DNA of 64,000 nt from Carallia brachiata (lineage: Eukaryota; Streptophyta; Magnoliopsida; Malpighiales; Rhizophoraceae), in assembly GCA_021464245.1 (NCBI GenBank), contig JADCRB010000025.1, forward strand, positions 2,826,245 to 2,890,244, read 5' to 3'. The notes below the pieces were generated by a model. It saw only the letters and a list, made by a program, of their open reading frames with translations, was not told the origin of the DNA and searched no databases. The first letter of the stretch is position 1. Each line of letters opens with the position of its first letter. Of the stretch, positions 1 to 11,469 are shown piece after piece. The position numbers were made by a program, and so were the translations under genes.

Positions 1-255
1 TCTAGGCAGAATCAAACGGTGAGAAAAATAAAATAAATTCCCGTCTCTCTCAAAATTTATTTAATTTCTCAGTCTAGCTTACGATCCAAATTTAACAGTT
101 TGGTCTTTTGATTTGCAAATTTTTAATCAAATTTGATGGTTAATTGGTGCAGAGCTCTGCTGGGTAGTGTAAGTGACTACTGTGTTCATCATGCAAAATG
201 TCCAGTCCTTGTTGTGAGGCCACGAAAGGAGACGGAAAGGGTTACTGATAAATGA
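1..255 (+). CDS. Universal stress protein (UspA-like), 3' end only
   Basis: The window opens inside a universal stress protein gene. The end of one exon (1-18) reads LGRIK, and an intron with GTGAGA...GCAG borders fills 19-152. The final exon (153-255) reads RALLGSVSDYCVHHAKCPVL, then VVRPRKETERVTDK and stop TGA at 253-255. The Arg codon is split CG|A across the intron. In UspA-like plant proteins this segment is the last strand and helix of the Rossmann-like fold, and the glycine and G-S-V-S residues help bind the ATP phosphates. These proteins are small cytosolic or nuclear factors linked to stress tolerance, usually about 160 residues, so about 40 C-terminal residues are visible. The 3' UTR probably runs to about 420, through a T-rich tract near 330-350. 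The family call is firm; the specific member is unknown. Confidence 0.9.
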
Positions 256-2959
256 GTGAATAATGTTATCTACTGATCAGAAAGGAACAGCTGTTACTTT
301 ACATATTTGTGTTGCTTGCTTGTGTTTGATTGTTTTTTTTTTTTTTTTTGTACATTATCTTGTAAAATAATGTTTGATTACGGCCGTGGGATTATATTGT
401 AAATATATAATAGTTATGTCTTAAAAAAAAAAAAAATCTCATTGACAACTAGAAATACTGCTTGGGGTATCATCCCCCTTCACTAGCAGGTTAAAAAATT
501 AGTAGCTCCCTTTACTCGGCGCCATTTGATGCCCACCAAGCTTTGTCAGAAAAATGAGGAAAAAGTAAGCAAATTTTAATCAGAAAATTTATTTGTTTTT
601 TTTCTTTTTTCTTGTAATCAAGTGGTTCCAATTAAGCGTGGAACATGGGGCCCTTGATTTGGAGAGGATTCAAATTCTTTTTATCAGTAATGGCTTCTCT
701 TAAGACTCGAGCACATAATGAAAGATTCACCCGAGCTAAATAAGGTGCTGCTGAAAATCTGTTGCAAGAAATTAACTTGATTGCCTGATGGTTTGACGTG
801 GAAATTTGGACCACTGCTGGTTGTTGGCTTATAAATAGGGGATCGATTCGTTAGTACCAGATCATCAGAAACGTACATTTGGTACTAAACAGTTGGTGAT
901 GTCTTTTACTGGGGACTGAACTCTTTAGTAGATTCAGTGTAAAGGCTTATATACAATACGATCAACCCAATCTTTTACTGGGTGTTCTGATGTTCTGATT
1001 GCTGTATGTAATTTAATTTTAGAAATTGGGGTCAGTAATATTTCATCGATTCTTATCACATGTCTGCTATAGTGCAGTTTTTTTTGTCATGGGCAAATTC
1101 ATTCTGCCGGATTAAGTTGAATTAGATATTTATAGTTAATTATTCTCTAAAAAAAAGATATTCATAATTGATTAGATTTAGTTACCGATCGATTTGTATC
1201 ATCGGAAGAAAACTGCGTTTAAACGGGTTATATGTCCGTCCTGTAAAAAGTCGGTTTGACCTTATGAATTGTATGCCTTTTGAAGTGTATTTTTCTCTTA
1301 CTTTATGTAAGTATTTCCAACATTTGAAAGTTGATCTTGTGTACTACATTGAAGAATATTAGTGATATGAATTTTTTTTCTGTCAAAAAAAAAAAAAGAA
1401 TTAAAGGGTACACACCGCCTACGTTTTGATTTTATGAACGCATGTTACAAAGTAAATAATTCTCTTTAATCAACCGAATTATTATTAGTCTGCAAACAAT
1501 TGAAGAATATCCCATAGATTCCCTCGTTACGGGCCGTGTACGTGGCATCTTCAAAACGAAACTCAAATAATAAAGCACTGAATTGGAGCGTAATATCTGT
1601 CAGGAAGTAACGCCACAAAAATCATAGAATTGCTTTGTATTGTTCTTCAATCACGTTAACCAGTCAAAGGGGAGAAAAAAAAAAGGAAAAGAAAAAGGAA
1701 AAAAAAAAGAAAAAAGCAATTATAGTTTATAATTGTACTTAAACAACAAAAAATACAAAATAGGACTAATCGACTTTTAATTGAGCAACATTAAAATCAT
1801 CTTTAAAATATATAAGAATAAATTTAAATTTCAGTCACATCTTAAAAAATTCCCCAGAAAAAAAGAAAACCTGTTCAAGTGACGTTGGATCAGTGGAAGT
1901 CCAATCATACATTTGGTCCACAGCGGTGCTTCGGTATTAACTATTAAGAGGTGGTCTGAGAAAACAATGAGGAGTTACATTAATAATAGAAACAAAGTAA
2001 GGTCTTCTTTCCTTTTAAGAAACAAAGCAAGTGAAAGTTGATTTAGTTAGTAAGATTTTCGTTTTTTCATAGAGCGTGAGTTTTATCAAGAGTCATTTTT
2101 AATGAGTGTTATGTAAATCTAATATATATTTAATTTGAGATTTATGACTTTTTTTATTCTGAACTGAAACAATTTTCTCTCACGTAAATTTTTTAAAGTA
2201 AAAAAAAAAGATAATAATAATAATAATCATAGAAATAAACAGTGCCGGTAGAAATTAAAATAAGGAAGTCCCTTAATTAGGGTGAGAATTATGCTCAAAC
2301 TCGTTGCTTATCATTATTTTATAGATTTAATATTAATAATCATATTCAGTTTAACAACTTTTTGTATGAAAATCTGGACATGTTTTTATTAAGTTTTATG
2401 AAGTACAAAAATGGGTTGTCATCCATAATCAATACTGAAATGGAACTAAATCAGAACTCTGCAGAGAAACTTAAGTGAATCCTGAATAAAAACAAAAACT
2501 AAAATCGAATAATGGACAGCTGATTCTGTTCTGGTTCCCCACCTAATTCTTAAAGAATATACTGTTGAGTCCCAAATACCTCTGTTTTTTTTTGACCAAA
2601 GTCCAAAATACCTTTGGATTGGTATTTTCTTCTTGAGTACTGTTAAATGGCCTTTCCAGCCACCAATCTTTTTCCTTTCTTCTTTTTGATACAACATGGA
2701 TTAGATTTAATTTGCCAAGAGCCAATTACATAATATTAGAGCCTTTACTATTGTATAATAGAGATAATCTGCAGTGAAAGGTTGTATCAAACTTCTTTTT
2801 AAATATTAGAGAGAACAAAACTAATTAGAAAATTCACAACCTTGCTTAGAAAATAAGAACATTGATAAAAATAAACGTCTTTCTGTAGCAGTGGAATAAT
2901 AACATCAAAACTCCCTCATCAGTTTTATTGTAACATCCAAATCTAAAATTAATTAAACT
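256..2959. other. Intergenic, no gene seen
   Basis: This holds the presumed 3' UTR of the stress protein gene and then AT-rich DNA with A/T homopolymers (for example 1385-1397 and 1674-1714). Position 831-838 reads TATAAATA in a classic plant TATA-box setting, but no convincing reading frame follows it. Short open frames near 1168-1362 and 2446-2725 resemble no family I know. The last 100 bases before 2960 are the probable 3' UTR of the minus-strand acyl-activating enzyme gene. Confidence 0.6.
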
Positions 2960-4895
2960 TTAAAGACGCGACAAAGCCAAAATCTGTTCATGAGGGTGAG
3001 AATCATATCCTGCAGGGACCCTCTTTCCTTTAACTTTATTGGCTTGGCCGAGCTTGGCAGGAGTACTATTAATCTTGCTTGGAAGATTCCCATCAGAAGC
3101 CACAAAGTTCTTTGCCAAGGCCCTCAACTGGACCTTCAAAATCTTCCCCATTGGAGACTTGGGTAACTCAGGCAAGAAATGGACCTTCTTTGGCACCATG
3201 AAGCGAGGAAGATTTTTCCGGCAGTAGGCAATAATGTCAGATTCTTTAACATCGTCCATTAGTTTCTCATTTGATGGGTTTCTTTTAAGTGCAATAAAAG
3301 CACAAGGACTCTCACCCCAGCGAGGGTGAGGCATAGCCACCACAGCTGCTTCCAGTACTCTTGGATGCCTGTATAGTACAGACTCCAATTCTACGCTGCT
3401 GATGTTTTCACCACCAGAAATGATCACATCTTTTGATCTGTCCTTGATTTCCAGGTAGCCATCAGGATGTATTACCCCAACATCTCCAGTGGCAAGCCAA
3501 CCATTGTTGAAGGCCTTTCTGGTAGCTTCTTGATCCTTGAAGTATCCTTTCATGATACTGCTTCCTCTCAGGACAATCTCCCCTATTGTCCTGCCGTCCC
3601 GGGGCACGCTTGCCATCGTTCCGAGATCCTTGACATCGACATCAGCGAGCGTCAGGATGCTGATGCCTTGCCTTGCCTTGAGTTTTGCTTGTTCATCTTG
3701 TGGGAGCTGGTTCCATTTCGCCTGCCACTCGCACACGAGTGCTGGTCCCGTGGCCTCTGTGAGGCCATAAGCATGAGTGACATGGAATCCGAGGAGTTCC
3801 ATTTTCTCGAGCAGAGCAGCCGGTGGGGGTGCTCCGCCTGTGAGTACCTGAACAGGATGATTTATCCCACGCCGCTCATGAGGCTTGGCCTCAAGGATGA
3901 TGCTGAAAACGGTTGGCGCGCAGCACATGTGAGTCACCTTGTGCAGCGAAATGTTTCGGTACATGTCGTTGGCAGTGGTGTTGCGTATGCAGACATTGGT
4001 TCCACCACGAGCAGCCACACCCCAGGTGAAGGTCCAGCCATTGCAGTGGAACATTGGGAGGGACCACAGATAGACTGGTTCGCTTCCCATTTCCCAGCCA
4101 ACAATTAGGCTAAGGGTGCTGAGGTATGCACCTCTGTGGCTATAAACCACTCCTTTGGGCTCTGATGTTGTTCCAGAGGTATAATTTAAGGTTATGGGAT
4201 CCCATTCATCTTCAATCTCTTGAAAAACAAACTCCGGATTTCCTCTACGAACAAGTTGTTCATACTCCAGCTGCGGGTCCCCGAGCATGCGAACATGGCC
4301 GGTAGGGGTGTCAATGTCATCAATTACAATGACCAAGGGGATACGGCCGGCAGATTCAGATTGATCATCTATAAGTATCCGGAGGGCCTCAGTTGCCAGG
4401 GGAACAAACTGGCAGTCCACGAAGAAAGCCTTGGCTTCTGAGTGCCTGAGAATGGTGGCTACGTTCTTGGCATCAAGCCTTGTGTTTATGGGGTTGAGGA
4501 CAGCCCCTGCCATAGGCACAGCAAAGTGCATCTCATACATGGCTGGAATATTAGGAGCCAGCACAGACACCTGTTCAATTCCCACATATATTTATAATCA
4601 AAATTAGCTCTTAGATAAACATGAAGTGCGAGAATTTGCTAAACTGATGAGAAGATAAGAAAGATGAAGAAGAACAACTCACAACATCGTTCTTGACAAT
4701 GTTTAAGGAACGCAGAGATGAAGCAAGACGGCAGCAGCGCTCATATGTCTGCCGCCAAGTGAAACTGGTGCCCTCATATATAACAGAGGTACGGTTGGCA
4801 TAAACCGCATCAGCTCTCTTCAAGAACGTTATGGGGCTGAGATGAACATAATTTGCATCACATTTTGGTAACATTTCCATATCGCTTGAAAGCAT
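2960..4895 (-). CDS. Peroxisomal acyl-activating enzyme (acyl-CoA synthetase; AAE1/BZO1/cinnamate-CoA ligase-like)
   Basis: This enzyme forms an acyl-adenylate and then an acyl-CoA from a carboxylic acid, ATP and CoA. There are two exons: 4683-4895 (71 codons, from MLSSDMEMLPKC) and 2960-4570 (536 codons plus stop), joined by a 112-bp intron with GTGAGT and AACAG borders. The product is 607 residues. Visible motifs are the phosphate-binding loop YTSGTTSEPKGV (about 201-212), PMFHCNGW, the adenine-site GLTEATGP, the hinge region GWLATGD...DRSKDVIISGGENIS, and PKSPMGK with the adenylation lysine at about 547. The C terminus is SRL, a type 1 peroxisomal targeting signal. The motifs and the tail match the plant clade holding BZO1 (benzoate-CoA ligase) and petunia cinnamate-CoA ligase; the exact substrate cannot be read from sequence. 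Family members are usually about 550-580 residues; the extra length lies between the catalytic lysine and SRL. A second in-frame Met (4880) would also give a normal N terminus. Confidence 0.93.
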
Positions 4896-5060
4896 TTTTT
4901 TGGCTTATACGAGAGAGAGAGAGGAGGGAAACAGAGTGCCAGAAACACAGACAAGGAGAAGCTTTAAGGTTGGTGGTGAAACTTGTTGGGGTGGGTTGGG
5001 GTTTAAATAAGCAAAGAGATTATCCGCGCTCAACTATTAGTTTCGTTAGTAGTCACACGT
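4896..5060 (-). promoter_or_regulatory. Likely promoter and 5' UTR of the acyl-activating enzyme gene
   Basis: Read on the minus strand, TATTTAAA lies at 5009-5002, about 107 bases before the start codon, a normal distance for a plant TATA box. The segment between it and the ATG is CT-rich on the coding strand (a GAGAGAGAGAG run near 4911-4922 on the plus strand), typical of plant 5' leaders. A CACGTG core (G-box) lies at 5056-5061, further upstream. These are motif matches only. Confidence 0.4.
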
Positions 5061-5574
5061 GACACGTTTATATTTTACAGATTAACCTGTTATATATACG
5101 CGTAAACGTAGCATTTAATATAATTAAAATTTTATAAAAATAAAAAAAAAACATTTTAAAACCAACCACCAGGACTCTGTTCAGATCTGAATCCGGGACC
5201 AAGAACACGCAAACATGACTCGGACCAAAAACTTCCCCTTTTTGAGATCCAATAACAAGTTTTGTTATCGCCAAACACTTTCTCCATCTCAATCCGTCTC
5301 CCTTTCTAATCAGAACAAAAATCAAACAACGTACCCAGATAATCATTTTCAATTACAAAGATCCATGTTTTAGGTTTTTTTTATTTGATTATATATTTGT
5401 CCTCAATTAAATGCCACCCGGATATGCTAAGTGGTAATGTTTTTACACGTAGGCGTTACTTATGTAAACTAACAGAATCTATTAGTGAATGTTAACGTTA
5501 GGTTAGATCCCTTACAAAAAAAATTTGCAACGATACAATTGTTACATTTTGAAACTTAGACTAAATTTGCTACA
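5061..5574. other. Intergenic, no gene seen
   Basis: AT-rich DNA. A moderately GC-richer stretch at 5160-5340 has no recognisable frame. The rest shows no structure I can assign. Confidence 0.5.
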
Positions 5575-7120
5575 AATCGCAACGTTGCAAATTCATTTGT
5601 ACATTAATCCCTTATTTTTCCATTTAGAGTTTTTTTTTTTTTTTTTGGTTTTCTTATCTTTTCTTTGTGGTGCTGCTGTTATTTGAATATATGAAGAATC
5701 AATATGAACTTTCAAGGAGTAAACAAAGGAAGAAATTGCTAAGACATTACACTAAAATTTGAACGTAGAAATTGAATCAAAGTTCTTCCTTTTCCTAATC
5801 ACATCCACATCACATTATGCGAGGAACAACACCATTTTCAGTTGTAAACTTTCATGGACTTTTATAATTGAGTCATAAACATTTCAATTGTTTTAATTGA
5901 ATCTTATACATTTCAGATCATTTACAATCGAATTTTTTTATCAACAGCCGTCAATTAAACTGTTTAAAATGTACTTTGACCAAAAGAAAATGAGTCAATC
6001 AAGTCCTCAATGTACCAACTTTTTTCACTCAAGTTCTAAACATTTTAACATTTTTCAATTAAGTCCTAAACGTACTTCCAATTGAGTCCTTGGTCAAAAT
6101 TTTTTGCTATTTTCAGAAGCGATGACAATAGAGAATTTTTGGGATTTTTATTTTTTTTTTCCATTTTTTAAATATTTAATTATTTTTTTGAAATACTAAA
6201 GCAGACAAATATGGAAGAAGCGATGTTTACACTTTTTTTTTAATTATATCCATTTCGTAAAAGTACATTTTAAACAGTTTGATTAATTGTTATTAACAGA
6301 AAGAATTCGATTGCAAAAATCTAAAAGACATAAGATTTAATTGAAAAAATTAAAAAATTTAAAATTTAATTATAAAAATATATAAAGATTTAGAACTAAA
6401 AAAAATATTACTCACATTACGCAAGGCTACTTCACATTCACAAGTCTCAAGACTATCAACCTTGCAGATATACATTTATTTGTATATCAATCCCTAGTTT
6501 TTCCATTAAGACTTTTTTTTTTTTTTTTTTTTGGGCGTTGTACTTTTTTTTTTTTTTTGAGCAGAAATGATAAAAAAATCGCTGCTTTTGCTGCACACTA
6601 GTTCCGTATAAGCCTTATTTGAGAAGGCCCCCTCAAAATAAGAGCCCCTTCAAAAATAATCTTATGTTGACAACATGTAGAGTATAAAAGTGTTACTCTT
6701 AATCAAAGCTCTTACTTGAATTTGAAGTATCAATACGGTCTTTCAAGAAGTAAACAAGGGTAGAAATTGCTAGGACATTACACTAGAATTTGAACGTGGA
6801 AGTTTGACTCAAAAGTAATTTCTTTCTCTGTTCACGTTCACAATATGTGGGGCTGCTTCACATTCACCAGTGACAACGATTTATTTGTATATTAATTCTT
6901 TGTTTTTCACGTTTAGAGGTTTTCTCTCTTTATTTCTTTATTTTTTTCTTTTTTTGGGTGCTGTGTCTGTTATTTGAATTTGAAGAATCAATATGGACTC
7001 TGAAGGACTAAACCGTGGGAGAAATTGCTAAGACATTACACTAGAATTTCGTAGAAATTGAATCAGAAGTTCTTTCTTTCTCTGTTCGTATTCACATAAT
7101 GCGGGGCTGCTTGACTTTGC
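5575..7120. repeat. Three diverged copies of a roughly 250-bp repeat, head to tail
   Basis: The same order of phrases recurs three times: a Thr-codon-free AT leader ending in a long T tract, then GTTATTTGAAT, GAAGAATCAATATG, GAAATTGCTAAGACATTACA, a CTTTCTCTGTTC block, and GGGGCTGCTTCACATTCAC. Copy A runs about 5575-5824 and resumes at 6413-6440 after an inserted MITE. Copy B is about 6440-6865 and carries an extra 150 bp near 6555-6705. Copy C is about 6866-7120. The sequence has no coding potential I can support. Confidence 0.75.
5825..6412. mobile_element. Foldback MITE (MULE-like) inserted in repeat copy A
   Basis: The two ends are long inverted repeats. The left arm (about 5835-5975) contains CAATCGAATT and AACTGTTTAAAATGTACTTT, and the right arm (about 6255-6405) contains their reverse complements AAAGTACATTTTAAACAGTT and AATTCGATTG in mirrored order. 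Flanks 5811-5824 (CACATTATGCGAGG) and 6413-6426 (CACATTACGCAAGG) are near-identical, as expected for a target-site duplication of about 9 bp. No transposase frame lies inside, so it is non-autonomous. Confidence 0.75.
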
Positions 7121-7702
7121 CCCCACCTAACTATAACATGTTTTCCAACGCACCTGCTCGTAGTCCAAAGAGAAGTAGAGAGAAATTGTTGCAAAACTAC
7201 GGCAAAGTTCCAGCTCTCTTCAAGAACTCTTTGAACCGTGCAAGGGTCAACCAGACTTTTTAAGTAAAAAAAGAAAATGTCTGCGAAGGCCATAGCAACG
7301 TTGGTGACAGCTACTAGACAAAGTATGATGGGGTGGGTCGTTTGAACGAATGGATGAAATTTACTTTAAGGGAATAATAAGAGAGATGATACTTTCTATA
7401 GTTTATTGAAGTTAATAACTCAACAGTCAAGAGAAAGAAAGATGAAACATAAGTTTAGGATTTAAATTTTAAATCTAATAATTAGAAGTATTCTTGCATC
7501 TCAAAGAGAATATTTTTAAAAGAATTACTTGTCAGATAATTTTAATCTCCAATAGATCTTAAACACGGACATTTTTCTAGCAAAATAAATGTCGTTGATT
7601 TTCCTTGACAGCCCAATCAGCATTAATTATTCTTCTTTGTCATTACCGTCAAGGTACTTCCGGTAAGGGTTTTTTTTTTTTTTATTATGTCTATCAAAAT
7701 TA
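7121..7702. other. Intergenic, no gene seen
   Basis: An open minus-strand frame at 7063-7293 (76 codons) overlaps the end of the repeat array and matches nothing I recognise, so I do not call it a gene. The remainder is AT-rich. Confidence 0.45.
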
Positions 7703-7783
7703 AGGTTGTTAAAACTGAATCGGTCATCGAACTGAAAATATTAATAGGTCAAAGTTCCACCGGTTCAACCGGTCGAACTGGTA

Positions 7784-7827
<44 letters not shown>

Positions 7828-8186
7828 TAATTAATAAAATAATAATTATATATAGTGATTAAATATTAATTTTTTTAATTTTAAAGATTAAATTGAAAGT
7901 TTTAATAAGATTTGTACTAAATTGAATTTTTTAATTAAATTTAGTGTTTAAATTATAATTTAAATAACATTTAGGGTCAAATTATAATTTATAAATTTTT
8001 CAATTTTATTGAACCGGTATAACTGGTCCGGTTTTTGATCGGTTTTTACCGATTTTGACCGGTTCTTCACCGATTTTAACCGGCTCGAGTCAATGCCCAA
8101 AATTTACCTTAACTGGATCGGACCATCGGCCGGTCACCGATTGAACCAGTCCGACCGATCGGTCCGGTCTAATTTTTTAAACACTA
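7703..8186. mobile_element. CCGGTT-rich non-autonomous DNA element, copy 1
   Basis: The element starts with GGTTGTTAAAACTGAATCGG and ends with CCGGTCTAATTTTTTAAACAC, which are imperfect inverted repeats of each other. It is flanked by ATCAAAATTA (7693-7702) and ATCAAAACTA (8187-8196), a probable target-site duplication with one mismatch. The termini are rich in the phrases ACCGGTT and CCGGTC. The middle is AT-rich with a (TA)n tract at about 7790-7824. There is no coding sequence. The superfamily could be Mutator-like or hAT; the duplication length does not settle it. Confidence 0.65.
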
Positions 8187-8884
8187 ATCAAAACTAGTAA
8201 CTCAACAATTAAAAAAAAAAAAAAGGGTGAATACTAAATTTAAAATTCGAAGCCTTGACTGTGGAGGCAGCCCCTCATAATTCTCCGAACAAAGCTCGGT
8301 GCTTACTCACGGCCAGTTTTTCCATCAACTAAAATTAACTAAAATTAAGTTAAATCTCCCCAGGATCTTATGATCTTACTCTCTCACATAGAATCTGGTG
8401 CATTCAGAATTTCACTTACAAAATGCTCAGATAATAACAAAACCAAAAGGACATATAGAGGGCCGCAAGCACATCTACAAAATAAATTGCTTGCACATAC
8501 ACGGAAATGTCCTTTAAAAAGGTTATTTGGACCAAAAGAAAGCAACAAGAAGTTGCAACCCGATGACAAAGAAAACACTTTTTTTTTTTTAATGACAAGA
8601 AAACACTTGTTCTGCAATGAAAAATCCATTTCATCTTTTGAGTTTAAAACCAAGGCCGAGAAAGCTGCATCTACCGGACATTAATTATATCTTCCTCTCC
8701 CATTGATTAGACAAGTTTCAGAATGGAGACTCAAACTTAATTTTGGGAATTGTGCAGACAAATTCCTTTCCCGTTGATTAGACAAGTTCCCGTTGATCAG
8801 ACAGGTTTCGAGGTGGAGACTCAACTTAACTTTGGGAGCTGTGTACTAGCCTCAACTTGGATAAAGTACTAACTAACGTTTGCA
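8187..8884. other. Intergenic with short local duplications
   Basis: The segment 8528-8706 recurs in diverged form at 18572-18700. Within 8695-8840 the phrase CGTTGATTAGACAAGTT and the phrase GGAGACTCAACTTAA each occur two or three times, so a unit of about 60 bp was duplicated locally. A 104-codon plus-strand frame (8370-8684) is lysine-rich and unlike any known family. Confidence 0.5.
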
Positions 8885-9510
8885 GGATTGAATCAGTTAT
8901 TAAATTAAAAAATTGAGGGTTCAAAATTTAATTGGTTCGATCAGTAAAATTGTAGTTAAATCAGTAAAATTGATATTTAATATTAAATATATAAAAATTA
9001 AATTTTTATATAACTTATATAATTATATAAAATGTTATGTTATATAAAAATGATAATAAATATTTAAAATAAAATATATTTTAAGAATTAAATTAATATT
9101 TATATACATTAAAGATATCACAATTAGTATATTTAATAAAATATAATTTATAAAAATTAATTCAAAAAATAATATTTATAAATAGTGATTAAATATTAAT
9201 TTTTAAATTTAAAGATTAAATTGAAAATTTTAATCAATTGAGAACTAAATTAGAATTTTTTAGTTAAAATTAGAGTTTTAATTATAATTTAGATAAAATT
9301 TTGGGTTAAATTATAATTTAAATTTTTTAGTTTAAATTGAACCAGTTCAACCAGTCCCGGTTTTCCCGGTTTTTGACCGATTTTTTCGATTTTTTTCGGT
9401 TCGGTTCGAATTCTATTTTTAGACTTAAACCGGACAGGACTTAAGATCGGTTCCCGATTTTTTCGGTTGAACCGACCGGTCCGATCCGGTTCTTAATTCC
9501 ATGGTTCTAA
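8885..9510. mobile_element. CCGGTT-rich element, copy 2 (diverged)
   Basis: It shares with copy 1 the AT-rich core phrases AGTGATTAAATATTAATTTT and AAAGATTAAATTGAAA. Its right end is dense in CGGTTC, GACCGGTCCG and GAACC phrases (9345-9500). The left end (near 8890-8960) carries GGTTCGATCAG. Clear target-site duplications are not seen. It is non-coding. Confidence 0.5.
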
Positions 9511-10416
9511 GACAGGGGTATTAGGCTAGGCCTAAGACAGAAAATGAGGCACCGTACCAATAAGATAAAGAGGTTAGGAGTGTCAGGAAATATACAGTAT
9601 TAATATTTTGATATTTAAATTAATATAAAAATAAAAAATAATGTGTAATATAATTAATATATATTATAAATGTGCACCTCAAAACTGTAACTCAGTTGTA
9701 TTTACGGTCAAGTATATATGCAAACTGTCACTATTTTTGGGGTATTTCTGAAGTATTCTTTTGGAAGGGAGGACATTTGTGCTTATTAGGCCTAATTTCT
9801 GGCCTAGTGAGGACTGTGCTAGGATTTCTCTTGGCATCCGTTAATATGTAATAATTACAATATAATGAGGATTTTTTTTTTTTGAACAACAATATAATGA
9901 GGATTTGAAATAAGTTATAACATTAATTCTTTTGCAACTGTAAAGGAAAATTTTTAATGGCCTTTTCAGCAACTTCCTACATTTTGCATAATTTTAGACG
10001 GGTAAAATAAAACAATATGTCATTTTAGAGAAACACACACACACACACTCACTATATATATATATTATATATATATATATTATTTTACCACTCGATTGCA
10101 TATATATGCATTTATCCCAAATTTAAAGCTAAAAACCGAAAAAGGGAGTCATTTTCACTAAAACCAAATACAAGAAGTCAGGATAGCTAAGTGGACTACG
10201 ATTGCTGGTGGTTTCATTCCTTGTTTCCAATCCCAATTGTGGCTTTCCTTAAAGAGGGCATAAAAATACGAAAGTATTAGACTATTAAGTTTCTTTTGTT
10301 TGTAGACCACAAGTTCTATTAACCATGAATCACATAATAGAATGTTGTTTATTCCCTATAAAATCTTGTCGCAGGAGAAATGAAGATCCATCAGGATTCT
10401 GAATTGTGTTTGCAGC
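9511..10416. other. Intergenic with microsatellites
   Basis: The segment 9885-9965 recurs, diverged, at about 18735-18815. A compound microsatellite lies at about 10030-10082: (CA)n followed by interrupted (TA)n. Otherwise AT-rich and without genes. Confidence 0.5.
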
Positions 10417-11469
10417 AAAGTTTTAAAAATTGAACTAGTTATTGAACCGAAAAGTTTAGAAGTTCAAGTTTCAACCGATTTAACTATAGTTGAACCGATT
10501 TAATTATGGTTGAATAGGTAAAACTTATATTTAATATGAAATATATAAAAATTAATTATTTATATACATTATACATAAAATATAAATATATGAAATGTAA
10601 TATTATATAAGATATAAGTATTATATATATGTATATATTAGAATAATAATTTTTGTAGATTTAATATATATGATTCAATAAATATTAGTATATTAATGTA
10701 TGTAAATAAATTATAAAAAAACATAATTTGAAAAAATTTCGTTTATACATGAGTTAAAGCCTTTATTTAAGTGATATAGTTCATATTTATGTTGCAAATA
10801 CTGCCATAAAAAAATTTAATAAAAGATAATAAATGTTTAAAGCAAATTGTATTTTAAGAACATTATTTGTATAAGATTACTTTTTATATGTGTTCAAAAT
10901 ATTATAATTTTGTAGTTTTAACAAAAAATTAACAACATATTAAATAAGTAAATAGAACATAAGTTGAAATATTAATTTTCATTATTTTTATGTACAAAAT
11001 TTCTTATTGTAATTTTTATATTTATAATTTAATATAAATTTTGAGTTTCAAATTGGGTAACGAGCAAAAATAATTAATACTGATTTTTTTTTTGGGTCTA
11101 CATCGGGAAGACGGCTTCTGATAAGAAAACGTGAAAGGGCCTCTTAATCCTGTTAAGTCTCGAGGTGGCTTCGCCCTTCGACCATGCAACTTTTCGGCTT
11201 CTTCTGGGAAACCAAACAGGCATCCGGAGACAATTTGAATTTTGTGGGTGATGTGGTGCATCTAGAACGCACCACGTCATCCTTTGGTAAATGATCTAAC
11301 AGAAAAAAGTGGTATTGTTCACTGATGTTTAGTTGAATCGGTTGATTTTTCATTTTTTTCTTTGGTTCTTGAGTACTACAGTTTTTTGACATAATTGAAT
11401 TGGACTATGAATAGGTTCTTAGTTTTTTTTAGTTAAACTGACTGATCTGATTCGATTCTCAAATCCACG
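10417..11469. mobile_element. CCGGTT-family element, copy 3, with a foreign internal segment
   Basis: The left end (AAAGTTTTAAAAATTGAACT, then TTGAACCG) and the right end (near 11395-11469) belong to the same family as the copies at 7.7 and 8.9 kb. Flanks GTTTGCAGC (10408-10416) and GTTTGCAAG (11470-11478) agree at seven of nine positions, consistent with an old 9-bp target-site duplication. Positions 11090-11290 are clearly GC-richer than the element and have no match in the sister copies. On the minus strand that piece looks like a plant 5' leader plus short open frames (60-79 codons), but no protein is recognisable. Confidence 0.5.

Noticed and set aside
3467..4108. 213-codon plus-strand open frame
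   Set aside because: It is the antisense of the acyl-activating enzyme exon, whose minus-strand frame is longer and has clear family motifs.
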